Positions 36,246 through 45,288 of a stretch of 64,000 bases of DNA are shown piece after piece (the first letter of the stretch is position 1; each line of letters opens with the position of its first letter). Position numbers and translations under genes: made by a program. The stretch lies in NCBI GenBank assembly GCA_963761775.1, contig CAVXIF010000011.1:310001-374000 (forward strand). The letters run 5' to 3'. Origin of the DNA: Parerythrobacter_A sp963761775 (GTDB lineage: Bacteria > Pseudomonadota > Alphaproteobacteria > Sphingomonadales > Sphingomonadaceae). Below the pieces are notes generated by a model that made no database searches, was not told the origin of the DNA, and was given only the letters and a program-made list of their open reading frames with translations.

Positions 36246-39074
36246 CTATTCGTTTTCTGCGGGGCGCGGGACGACCTGCACCTCCAGCGCGCCGTCCGCC
36301 GTCAAATATTGTCGCGCGGCAGCCTGCACGGCTTGCGGCGTCAATCCGGCAAGAATGCCGCGTGCTGCCTGGAACCGCGCGATATCTTCCGGCTCGCTTT
36401 GCGCGCGATCGACCAGCGACATCCACCCGCCATTGCTTTTCAGCGCGTTGTCGTAAGTTTCCAGCAGTGGCCTGCGGGCGCGTTCGATGCGGTCGGCATC
36501 CATCGGGGTCGAGCGCAGGCGATCGACCGTGGCCAACGTCGCGGCGCGGCCTTCTGGCAAAGCGGTAAGGTCGAGTGTCGATCCCAGCGCGAATGTTCCG
36601 TAGCCAGGATAGGTGCCCGATGCCGAATGGCTTGCGCCGGGCGAATAGGCCTGACCCAGCCGCTCGCGCAGTTCCTCCTGCAATTCGATCCGTGCCACCC
36701 GCGCCAGCAGCTCCAGCGTCAGCATCCGCGTCAGGTCGCTGTCATCGTCTGTCGGCCAGACAAAGCGCAGCAGCGCCTGATCCGCCTCGCCATCGTGATA
36801 CAGCGTGCGGGCGCTGCGATCCGCCGTAAAAGTCCTGTCGCGGTTGGCCTCGCGGCGCTGGAAATTCGCCTCGCGCGCAGGCAGCGCGCCCAGCGTCTTG
36901 GCCACCAGCGCGATGGCCGCATCCTCGTCGATATCGCCAACCAGCGCCAGTTCGATGGCGCCATTGGCCAGCCGGTCGTCCAGTACGGTGCGCAGCGTGT
37001 CGTAGGTCTGCGCAGCGGCGACGGGTTCGGGGGTCAGCGAGAAGCGCGGATCGTCGTCCGACAGGATGTTGCCGATGGCGTTGCCATAGGCGCTGCCCGG
37101 TGTGGCGGCGAGCGACTGGTAGAAGTTCTCGACTTGCCGTCGGTAAAGCGTTTCGCCTTCCGCGCGGTATCCCGGATCGGTCAGCGCTGCGGCCAGCAGT
37201 TGCAGTTGCAGTTCCAGATCGCGCGGCGTGGTTGTTCCGGAGGATATGAAGGTTTCACTCGCGGGGCGCAGGTTCATTGCCACGCTGCGTCCAGCCAGGA
37301 TAGTCGTCAGCTCGTCCTGCGAGTGCTCGCCCAGTCCGCCGCGCGACAGGAAGCGAGACAGCGCCAGCACGTCAGGATTGTCGCGCGTCGCCAGCAGCCT
37401 GCCGCCATCCAGGTTCATGCGGTAACTGATCCGGTCGGCGCTCAGATCGGTGCGTTTCAGGTTCAGCCTCACACCATTGGCAAAGACCAGCGTGCGGATA
37501 TCCAGCCGCTCGTCCACCGTATCGCTGGCAACCGTACCGGGTGTGCCGAAATCGGTGTAGGCGAAGGCGGTGGTGTCCTGCTGTTCCATCGCGACGGGTG
37601 GGGTGGCGGCTATGGCGTTCCATGCGGCGCGCAGGGTAGCGGCATCGCCTTCGGGCGCGTTCCGGCCCACGAAACGTATCAGCGGATTGTCGAGCGGCGC
37701 GGCATCGGCGGTGAGCGCGGCCAGCACCATGTCTGTCGTAATATCGCCGACCTGCGCTTCGAACCGCGCGAGGCTGTCTTCGGGGGTGGAGGGGATGGTT
37801 TCGTTCTGCACCAGCGCCAGCGCCGCGCCAGTCAGCGTGGCATTGGTCCGCGTTTCGGCAGCAGCGACGGCGTTTTCCAGCGAGGTCCGGCTACGCGCGA
37901 CCTGTTCGGCCAGTTCGGCGTCCGAGAACCCGAACGCCAGCGCCGTTCGTACTGTCTGCGCCGCAGCTTCGAGACCGACCTCCCAGCCGCCGTCTGCGGT
38001 GTTTACGGTCAGCGACGTTGCGCGCGCATCCTCGAACATGTCGCTGCTGCCGAAGCCCGCGGACAGGAACGGCGCAGCTTCCTGCCGTGCTAGGCTGGCG
38101 AGGCGGCGATTGACGATGGCATAGCCGATGGATCGCAACAGGTTCTCGCGCCGGGTCGCCTGCGTATCGGGCCGGTCGGTCCATTCGCGGAACCGGGTGA
38201 CGCTGACTTGTTCGTTGAGCGAGGGATCGAGATAGATGTCGGTCTCTCCCGCACGGTCCAGCGCGACCGGCCCGGTCACCGGCTCCGCCGGATCGGCTGC
38301 GCCTTGCCAGCTTGCAAAATGCTTTTCGATGGCAGCCTGCATCACGTCCGGTGCGAAATCGCCAACGATCACCAGCGTCGTATTGGCGGGCACATATTCG
38401 CGTTCGTAGAACGCGCGAAAGGTGGCGGCATCGGCGTTGCGCAGCACCTGTTCCACGCCGATGGGCAGGCGGTTGCCATAGCGCGCGTCGGGCGTCTGGA
38501 AGGCGATGGAATCGATGACGTTTTTCAGGCCGAAGGTGTTGCGGTCGCGCCGTTCGGACAGGATGACGCCGCGCTCGCGGTCGATGGCTTCGGGGTCCAG
38601 TGTCAGCTCGCTTGCCGTTTCGCGCAGGATCATCAGCACGGTGTCGAGCAAGTCGGCATCGGCGCGCGGCAGGTCGAGCTTGTAGGTCGTTGCCTCGAAC
38701 CCGGTGCTGGCATTCGTGTCCGCGCCGAAAGCCAGCCCTTCGCGCTCCAGCAGCTTGATCATCTCGCCTTCGGGAATGCGCTTCGATCCGTTGAACGCCA
38801 TGTGTTCGAGGAAATGCGCCAGTCCGCGTTCGTTCTCGTTTTCGGACAGGCTGCCCGATCCGACATGCAGACGTACCAGCGCGGTGCCTTCGGGCCGGTC
38901 GTTCTGGCGCACGATATAGCGCATGCCGTTGTCCAGCCGTCCAAACACGAACGCGGGATCGGGCACAATGTCGCTGTTCTCGAACGCCCACACCGGTTCG
39001 CTATCGGGCGTATCCTGCGCGGTCAGCGGGGCGGCGGTGGCGAACAGCAGGGCGGCGAGGCTGAGTTTTTTCAT
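36246..39074 (-). CDS. Secreted M16 zinc metalloprotease (pitrilysin-like)
   Basis: 942-residue periplasmic protease. The signal peptide is residues 1-20. The inverted zinc motif HFLEH (87-91) lies in GLAHFLEHMAF, and the distal Glu is in GFEATTYKLDLP. The second half (about 470-942) is the catalytically silent partner domain, so both halves of the clamshell are in one chain. It cuts small peptides and unfolded segments in the envelope. It sits between purC and purS in the same direction, an odd place for a protease gene. Confidence 0.93.
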   Translation of the reverse strand: MKKLSLAALLFATAAPLTAQDTPDSEPVWAFENSDIVPDPAFVFGRLDNGMRYIVRQNDRPEGTALVRLHVGSGSLSENENERGLAHFLEHMAFNGSKRIPEGEMIKLLEREGLAFGADTNASTGFEATTYKLDLPRADADLLDTVLMILRETASELTLDPEAIDRERGVILSERRDRNTFGLKNVIDSIAFQTPDARYGNRLPIGVEQVLRNADAATFRAFYEREYVPANTTLVIVGDFAPDVMQAAIEKHFASWQGAADPAEPVTGPVALDRAGETDIYLDPSLNEQVSVTRFREWTDRPDTQATRRENLLRSIGYAIVNRRLASLARQEAAPFLSAGFGSSDMFEDARATSLTVNTADGGWEVGLEAAAQTVRTALAFGFSDAELAEQVARSRTSLENAVAAAETRTNATLTGAALALVQNETIPSTPEDSLARFEAQVGDITTDMVLAALTADAAPLDNPLIRFVGRNAPEGDAATLRAAWNAIAATPPVAMEQQDTTAFAYTDFGTPGTVASDTVDERLDIRTLVFANGVRLNLKRTDLSADRISYRMNLDGGRLLATRDNPDVLALSRFLSRGGLGEHSQDELTTILAGRSVAMNLRPASETFISSGTTTPRDLELQLQLLAAALTDPGYRAEGETLYRRQVENFYQSLAATPGSAYGNAIGNILSDDDPRFSLTPEPVAAAQTYDTLRTVLDDRLANGAIELALVGDIDEDAAIALVAKTLGALPAREANFQRREANRDRTFTADRSARTLYHDGEADQALLRFVWPTDDDSDLTRMLTLELLARVARIELQEELRERLGQAYSPGASHSASGTYPGYGTFALGSTLDLTALPEGRAATLATVDRLRSTPMDADRIERARRPLLETYDNALKSNGGWMSLVDRAQSEPEDIARFQAARGILAGLTPQAVQAAARQYLTADGALEVQVVPRPAENE

Positions 39075-39131
39075 GCGCCCTAGGTGCGGTGCGCACTGCT
39101 TGCTGGCAAGACCCCCGGCGCGGTCGGGCGG

Positions 39132-39944
39132 TTATTTGGAAGGCGGCGCTTTTTTCGGCTTGCCGCGCATCCGCCCGCGATGGGCGTTGAGGTCGAACAC
39201 TTCGCCCGGACCGCTGTTCTCCCCATCCAGCAGGCCGAGCCTGCGCGCGACTTCCTGATACGCCTCTTGCTCGCCACCCAGATCGCGGCGGAAGCGGTCC
39301 TTGTCCAGCTTCTCGTTCGTCTTCTGGTCCCACAACCGGCACCCGTCCGGGCTGATTTCGTCGGCCAGGATGATACGGCTGTATTCGTTCTCGAACAGGC
39401 GGCCGAATTCCAGCTTGAAGTCGATGAGGCGGATATCGACGGCCGCGAACATGCCGCACAGGAAATCATTGATGCGGATAGCCATGCTGGCGATATCCTG
39501 CATCTCTTCGGGGCCGGCCCAGTTGAAGCAAGCGATGTGCTCCTCCGATACCAGCGGATCGCCCAGCGCATCGTCCTTGTAGCAATATTCGATCAAAGTG
39601 TGCGGCAGTTGCTCGCCCTCTTCCAGCCCCAGCCGCTTGCAGATGGAGCCCGCCGCGACATTGCGCACGATGACTTCGATGGGCACGATCTCGACTTGCC
39701 GGATCAGCTGTTCGCGCATGTTCAGGCGGCGGATGAAGTGGGTCGGGATGCCGATATGCGACAGCCGCGTGAACACGAACTCGCTGATGCGGTTGTTGAT
39801 GACGCCCTTGCCGTTGATCGTGCCGCGCTTTTCCGCGTTGAAGGCAGTGGCGTCGTCCTTGAAATACTGGATGATGGTGCCCGGTTCGGGGCCTTCATAC
39901 AGGATCTTGGCCTTGCCTTCGTAAATCTGGCGGCGGCGGGACAT
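39132..39944 (-). CDS. purC: SAICAR synthase (phosphoribosylaminoimidazole-succinocarboxamide synthase)
   Basis: 270-residue enzyme that adds aspartate to CAIR in purine synthesis. The landmarks are YEGKAKILYEG near residue 8, GVINNRISEFVFTRL, and VIVRNVAAGSICKRLG with the signature Arg. DFKLEFGR and LADEISPDGCRLWD complete the ATP/substrate site. It heads the purC - M16 - purS - purQ direction and lies just downstream (minus strand) of tRNA-Phe. Confidence 0.96.
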   Translation of the reverse strand: MSRRRQIYEGKAKILYEGPEPGTIIQYFKDDATAFNAEKRGTINGKGVINNRISEFVFTRLSHIGIPTHFIRRLNMREQLIRQVEIVPIEVIVRNVAAGSICKRLGLEEGEQLPHTLIEYCYKDDALGDPLVSEEHIACFNWAGPEEMQDIASMAIRINDFLCGMFAAVDIRLIDFKLEFGRLFENEYSRIILADEISPDGCRLWDQKTNEKLDKDRFRRDLGGEQEAYQEVARRLGLLDGENSGPGEVFDLNAHRGRMRGKPKKAPPSK

Positions 39945-39984
39945 CGGCAGTTCCCCATAATGAGCAGGACCGGCGGGCGGGGAA

Positions 39985-40060
39985 TGGTGCCTCGAGGTGG
40001 ATTCGAACCACCGACACCACGATTTTCAATCGTGTGCTCTACCAACTGAGCTATCGAGGC
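39985..40060 (-). tRNA. tRNA-Phe (anticodon GAA), CCA encoded
   Basis: 76-nt tRNA. The acceptor pairs GCCTCGA with TCGAGGC, followed by discriminator A and an encoded CCA (39985-39987). The anticodon stem CACGA/TCGTG encloses TTGAAAA with GAA in the middle. The T arm GGTGG-TTCGAAT-CCACC is intact and the variable loop is short. It is the only tRNA gene I find in the window. Confidence 0.97.
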
Positions 40061-40150
40061 AGACACCCGGCAAAGCGAACGAACGGGTCGTCCGGCGAGC
40101 GGTTGGAAGCCGCGCGTATGGCGAAGCCCCGCACGCTTGGCAAGCCGTTT

Positions 40151-40334
40151 TCACTCGTCGGTCGGGCGTGGACTGGCCCGCCATTTCGTCCGGCGAGGCA
40201 TGGCGTCCGGGCACGGCGTAGCCATCGCCGAACCACTGCGCCAGATCGCGGTCGCGGCATCGCTGCGAACAGAACGGTGCATGGTCCGCCTCGCGCGGTT
40301 TCTTGCAGATGGGGCAGGGGCGCAGCTTGCTCAT
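40151..40334 (-). CDS. yacG: DNA gyrase inhibitor YacG (apparent +1 frameshift near the end)
   Basis: A small zinc-binding protein reported to inhibit gyrase. The four zinc cysteines are in CPICKKP and FCSQRCRDRDLAQW, then GDGYAVPG. As sequenced the frame has no stop where the family ends and would run through the tRNA-Phe gene to 40026. One extra base between about 40155 and 40215 would bring the TGA at 40151 into frame, giving the usual 60 residues ending RPTDE. It overlaps the RNase E/G gene by four bases (ATGA). Confidence 0.75.
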
Positions 40335-41308
40335 GGCGAGACAGACTGCGCGAAGCCGCCTTCTATCGCAAGCCCCGGATCGAAAACGAGGGTTACGGTG
40401 CGGCCCGTGCGCCGTGCCAGCATGGCAAGCCGCGCATCGGTAAGTTTCGCTTTCAGTGCGGGATGGGCGGTTATCAGCAATTGGCCTGCACCATCCACTC
40501 GCTCCGCCGCGCGCAGCAGGAACCGCGCCGCCGCGCCAACCCGTGCATTGGCGATACGGCGCGTTAGTGGCGCACGGTCCAGCCGCGCCACGATCTGGAC
40601 GAAGCCGAAGCCGTTCATCGCCGTGCGCTCGTGTGGCCAGCACGCCAGCGCCTCCTCCAGCGCCGTATCGATCGTCTTGCGGTCGGCACGCGCGGTTAGC
40701 GTAGGGAAGTCGATGCCGATGGACCCCGCCATATCGAACCGCCGCAGCGCAGCGGCCAGAGGTGCGACCGCCTTGTGCGCCAGCGTCACCGGATCGTCGT
40801 CACCGTCGATATCGATCAACGTCATCGCGGGCGTATCGTGAAAGGTCAGCGCGCCTTGCGCAAAGTCCACACGGCCCGACCATGCCTCGTGCCAGACATC
40901 TTCCCATACGCCTTCGGGAAAGCGCGACACAACGCGGACGGGCGCATCGGTGAGGGTGTCTTCCAGACCAGGAGCGGCGCGCGGGTCCGCATCGGTCCAG
41001 CGTGTCTGCGCCAGCTTCGCACGGCCCCGTTCACGCAGGGCGGGGCGCAGCACTTCGACGCGCAGGGCAGCACCTTCGCTCGCGCTTTTGGGCAAGCGGT
41101 CGACCAGCGCCTCGCGTTCGTCGATACGCACTGTGCCGCGCGCCGACCCCGCCCGCCGCGATACCAGCACTGCATCCGCGACCATCCCGGCGGCCAATCC
41201 ACCGGGCCAATCGAGCCTTGCGGCAACCACCGCGCCACTTTGCAGCAGAACCGCCCGGTTCTCGTCGATCCCGTGCTCGACCAGCCAGCCATCGGTGGTT
41301 TCAGGCAA
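40331..41308 (-). CDS. Short ribonuclease E/G family protein
   Basis: 325 residues, much shorter than RNase E or G (usually 480 or more). It keeps the central RNase E/G-like fold: the acidic DIDGDDDPVTLA region matches the metal-binding DIDG of the family, and GSIGIDFPTL resembles the GGIIVIDFI motif. The canonical S1 domain is poorly conserved at the N-terminus. Between maf and yacG this compact form is common in sphingomonads. Activity is not proven for this short type. Overlaps: eight bases with maf, four with yacG. Confidence 0.8.
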   Translation of the reverse strand: MPETTDGWLVEHGIDENRAVLLQSGAVVAARLDWPGGLAAGMVADAVLVSRRAGSARGTVRIDEREALVDRLPKSASEGAALRVEVLRPALRERGRAKLAQTRWTDADPRAAPGLEDTLTDAPVRVVSRFPEGVWEDVWHEAWSGRVDFAQGALTFHDTPAMTLIDIDGDDDPVTLAHKAVAPLAAALRRFDMAGSIGIDFPTLTARADRKTIDTALEEALACWPHERTAMNGFGFVQIVARLDRAPLTRRIANARVGAAARFLLRAAERVDGAGQLLITAHPALKAKLTDARLAMLARRTGRTVTLVFDPGLAIEGGFAQSVSP

Positions 41309-41876
41309 GAGCGAATCCGGCGTTCTTCAAAAGCAACCGCGTTTCATACAGCGGCAGGCCGACAATGCCCGAATGGCTACCCTGTATCCATTCCACCAGC
41401 GCCTCGGCGGCACCCTGTATGGCGTAGCCGCCCGCCTTGCCGCGCCATTCGTCCGACGCAATATAAGCGTCCAGCTCTTCGGCAGAGAACCGCTTGAAAC
41501 GCACCACGCTTTCGCTCAGCTTCTCGCGCACCGAGCCGTCAGGCGCGCGCAGGGCGACTGCGGACAGCACGCGGTGGCGGCGGCCCGACACCAGCAAGAG
41601 ACAGCGCCGCGCGGTCGCTTCTTCCTCCGCCTTGGGCAGGATGCGGCGACCCACGGCAACCACGGTGTCCCCGGCAAGGATATGGCTGCTGTCGGACGGG
41701 ACCGCTGTCGCTTTCTCGCGCGCCATGCGCCGCACATAGTCGCGCGGCAGTTCTGCCGGTGCAGGGGTTTCGTCGATATCGGCGGGCGACACTGCATCGG
41801 GCACCACACCAATCCGCGCCAGCAGGTCGAGGCGGCGCGGGCTGGCCGATGCAAGCACCAGCTGCGGTAATGTCAT
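41301..41876 (-). CDS. Maf family nucleotide pyrophosphatase
   Basis: 191-residue house-cleaning NTP pyrophosphatase that hydrolyses dTTP/UTP-type or modified nucleotides. It starts LVLASASPRRLDLLARIG, the family signature SxSPRR. AGDTVVAVGRRILPK holds the catalytic Asp, and WRGKAGGYAIQGAAEAL is the second motif. It is the second gene of infA - maf - RNase - yacG - tRNA-Phe. Confidence 0.93.
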   Translation of the reverse strand: MTLPQLVLASASPRRLDLLARIGVVPDAVSPADIDETPAPAELPRDYVRRMAREKATAVPSDSSHILAGDTVVAVGRRILPKAEEEATARRCLLLVSGRRHRVLSAVALRAPDGSVREKLSESVVRFKRFSAEELDAYIASDEWRGKAGGYAIQGAAEALVEWIQGSHSGIVGLPLYETRLLLKNAGFALA

Positions 41877-41908
41877 GTCGGGGGAAGCCAGGACGACCTC
41901 CGTCTAAG

Positions 41909-42166
41909 TCAGGTCGGCCCCGGACCCTGGCCCGGTCCGCCGCGCCCCGGCATGAAGCGATAGGTGATGCGCGCCTTGGTCAGGTCGTAGGGCGTCAGTT
42001 CGCACAGCACCTCGTCCCCCACCAGCACGCGAATACGGTTCTTGCGCATCTTGCCCGCTGTATGGCCGAGCACCTCGTGCCCGTTTTCAAGCTCTACCCG
42101 GAACATCGCATTGGGCAGCAGTTCCACCACCTTGCCGCGCATTTCGAGGAGTTCTTCTTTTGCCAT
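41909..42166 (-). CDS. infA: Translation initiation factor IF-1
   Basis: 85-residue S1-like OB-fold protein that occupies the ribosomal A site during initiation. It has MAKEELLEMRGKVVELLPN and GHTAGKMRKNRIRVLVGDEV, as in all IF-1. The C-terminus carries a Gly/Pro extension PGRGGPGQGPGPT that is longer than the usual tail ending near KGRITYR. The ATG at 42166 gives the standard start. First gene of the operon running to tRNA-Phe. Confidence 0.96.
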   Translation of the reverse strand: MAKEELLEMRGKVVELLPNAMFRVELENGHEVLGHTAGKMRKNRIRVLVGDEVLCELTPYDLTKARITYRFMPGRGGPGQGPGPT

Positions 42167-42384
42167 AAGCGTTATCGCGTCTTTCGTGTCGTTCGTCGAT
42201 GAATGATGCGCGCCCATAGCGGGGGGCGGGATAAAAGGGAAGCGCGCAGCGTAGGGCTCGCCAGCCACCCGATCCCGCAGCTGCGACATACCGTTACGCA
42301 AATTGGCTTGTCGGTCATTGTGCAGTGCGGCAAGTGCGCGTTTCGTTCATGGCCGGTAAGGCCCCGCCTGACAGGATGTGCCCC

Positions 42385-45241
42385 GTGTCGATCCGCTTCA
42401 CATCATCGATAGCCATTGCCACCATGCTGCTGGCGGCACCCGCTTTCGCACAGGACAGCGCACCCGCGCCGGACAGTGAGCAGATCGTTATTACTGCCGA
42501 GCGTATTCGCGGCCAGGTGGCCACCGATCTGCCGCCGGTGCTGGAGCTGGACGAAGCCGAAATCGCCGCTTTCGGTGCGGACAGCATCGCCGATCTGGTC
42601 GCGCAGCTTGCGCCGCAGGTCTCGTCGGGCAGCGGGCGCGGCAGCGGGCGGCCGGTGTTCCTTGTCAACGGACAACGGGTGTCGGGCTTCCGCGAATTTC
42701 GCCGCTATCCGCCCGAAGCAATCCGCAAGGTGGAGGTGCTGCCCGAAGAAGTCGCGCTGCAATTCGGCTTTCCCGCCACGCAGCGGGTCATCAACTTCAT
42801 CCTGAAGGACAATTTCGCCAGCCGCGAGCTGGAGGCGGAATATGGCGGCCCGACGCAGGGCGGCTATGCGTTCGGCGAGCTGGAAGCATCGCTGCTGACC
42901 ATCGACGGCCCACGCCGCTTCCAGGTGGGCGGGGAGTTCAACACCAGCAACCTGTTGACCGAGGACGAGCGCGACATCGTCCAGACGCAGGGAAGCGTGA
43001 CCGGTCTTGCCGGCGACCCGGACCCCGCCCGCTTTCGCAGCCTGCGCGCCGATATCGAGACGCTGGAAGTGGAAAGCACCTACAATATCGGGCTGGGCGA
43101 AGGGCCGGCGGGCGGCACGCTGTCGTTCAACGCCAATCTCGACCGCGAGTTTTCGCGCGCGCTGTCCGGCCTCGATACCGTAGTGCTGACCGATGCAGGC
43201 CAGTCGCTGCTGCGCGTGCTGGATGCCGATCCGCTGGAACGGCTGGGTCGCACCACGACCGTCGAGCTGGGCAGCTCGCTGACCAAGCCACTCGGTGACT
43301 GGCAACTCACCGCCACCGCCAACGGCATCCGCGTGTGGGACGATACCGATATCGAACGGCGGCGCGACGGCTCCGGTTTGCAGGCGCTGGTCGATGCAGG
43401 CACGCTGGCGATAGACGGCACGCTGCCCGACGTGGCGCAGGCGGGGTTCGACCGGGCCAGTAGCGAAGTAACCACCGCCACCACGCTTGCCACGCTGAAC
43501 GGTACGCCGGTCCTGCTGCCATCGGGCGAAGTGACGGTGACGTTCGATACCGGCTATGCCTATACCCGCATCCAAAGCGAGGACAGCCGAACCGGCTCCG
43601 GCTTGACCGCACTCGACCGCAGCGACCTGTCGGCGGGTGTGAATGTCAGCGTCCCGCTCGCCAGCAGGCGGGAGGGGTTCCTCGATGCCGTGGGCGACAT
43701 CAGCCTGAACCTCGGCGCGGGCGTCAACGATTTCAGCGATTTCGGTACGTTGCGCGATTACACGGCCGGACTGCGCTGGAGCCCGCTCGACCGCCTGACG
43801 CTATCCGCGACCTATACTGCGGCTGAGCAGGCGCCGGGGCTGAATGCGTTGGGCGCGCCGGAAATCCAGACCTTCAACGTGCCGGTGTTCGATTTCACCA
43901 CCGGCGACACCGTGCTTGCCACCGTCACCACCGGCGGCAATCCCGATCTGCTGGCGGAGGAACAGCGCGACTGGAAACTGAGCGCCTCCTACGATCTCGA
44001 CCTGTTCCAGCGCGCCAACCTGCTGTTCGAATATTTCGATACCAGGTCCGACAATGTCACAGCCGGTTTCCCCGTAGCGACCCCCGCCATCGAGGCGGCG
44101 TTTCCGGGGCGCATTACCCGCGATGGCGTCGGCGCGTTGGTCGCGATAGACCGGCGGTCGGTGACCTTTGCCGAGCGCAACAGCAGCCGCATCCGCTACG
44201 GCTTCAACCTGTTCGGGCGGGTCGGCACTGCGGAGCCGCGCGGCGAACAGGGCGGGCAAGAACGGGGACGCGGACGCGGCGAAGGACGGGGCGGACCGCC
44301 TGCTGCACAGCGCCCCGAAGGCCGTCCCGACCCCGCGCAATTCGCTGCCTTGCGCGAACGGTTCTGCGCGACCGAAGACCTGTCGCAATTCGATTTCTCC
44401 GTCCTGCCCGGACGCATGCTGGCACGCCTGCGCAAGGAGGATGGCACAATCGACATGGAGCGCGTTGCCACCCTGCGCGAGCGGTTCTGTTCGGGCGAGG
44501 GGGGTCCGCCGGGCCAGCTCGACAATGCCCAGCGCGCTGCACTCCGCACGCAGCTTTGCGCCGATCCGGCCGCCGACACTCCGCTCGATCTTGCTACCTT
44601 GCCGCCCGCAATTGCCGAACGGCTGCGCGCCGAGGACGGCTCGGTCGATCCCGAACGGCTGGCACGGTTCCGCGCCCGCCTGTGCGGCGATGGGGACGCA
44701 GCCCAACCGACCGAACAACGAAGCGGCGGACGACGCGGAGGCGGTTCGCCCTTCAATCGCGGCGACGGGCGCGGGCGCTGGTTCGCCTCGCTTTATCACA
44801 CCATCGAACTGACCAGTGATGTCCTGATCGCTCCCGGCATTCCCCGGCTCGACTTGCTCGACGGCGACGCGCTGTCCGACAGCGGCCTGTCGCGCCATCG
44901 CGTTCAGTTGGAAGGCGGCATCTTCCACAAGGGGCTGGGTTTGCGCCTGTCCGGCAATTACCTCGGTGCAGCGCGGATCGATGACACCACGAACCTGCGC
45001 TTCGGCGACCTCGCCACGTTCGATGTCCGCGCCTTCGTCGATCTGGAGCGAGCAGCAATGGCTGGCGGGCGACGATCCCGGCTTCCTGAAAGGGATGCGC
45101 ATGGCGTTCCGCGTGAACAACGTCTTCGACGCGCAGCGCCGCGTGGTGGACGGCAATGGCGTCGTGCCGCTTGCGTTTCAGCCCGGCCTGATCGACCCGG
45201 TCGGTCGCACGGTGGAAATAGAGTTCCGCAAGATTTTCTGA
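42385..45241 (+). CDS. TonB-dependent receptor with Cys-repeat insertion (apparent +1 frameshift near the C-terminus)
   Basis: 951 residues when corrected. The signal peptide ends at AFAQD, the TonB box is probably EQIVITAER, and the plug contains LVAQLAPQVSSGS and NGQRVSGFREFRRYPPEAI, as in sphingomonad receptors. The barrel is interrupted by an Arg/Gly-rich, cysteine-containing insertion (44240-44760). The frame breaks at 45049: after AFVDLE one extra base, then EQQWLAGDDPGFLKG and the barrel end VEIEFRKIF at 45241. Uncorrected, the frame reads through into uvrC as a 1649-residue artefact. The GTG at 42385 has AGGA eight bases upstream; ATG 42376 is an alternative. The ligand is unknown. 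Confidence 0.85.
44341..44685 (+). repeat. Two tandem ~41-residue Cys-bounded repeats inside the TonB receptor
   Basis: Cysteine codons lie at 44365, 44488, 44557 and 44683. The first and second are 41 residues apart and the third and fourth 42, each preceded by a motif of the form LRxRFC or LRTQLC. Between them the units share an LP, a LARLR or AERLR, and EDGxxD followed by ER. The flanks are Arg/Gly-rich. The arrangement suggests an extracellular loop module made of small disulfide- or metal-bound units. Confidence 0.75.
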
Positions 45242-45288
45242 ACGCGACCTTTCGCCAGCGGCGGGGGCGCTCTATCCCTGCCACCAGC

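Noticed and set aside
40026..40643. A 205-residue frame covering yacG and the tRNA
   Set aside because: Only the MSKLRPCPICKKP part is family sequence; the rest is an out-of-frame extension of the RNase E/G gene and antisense to nothing useful.
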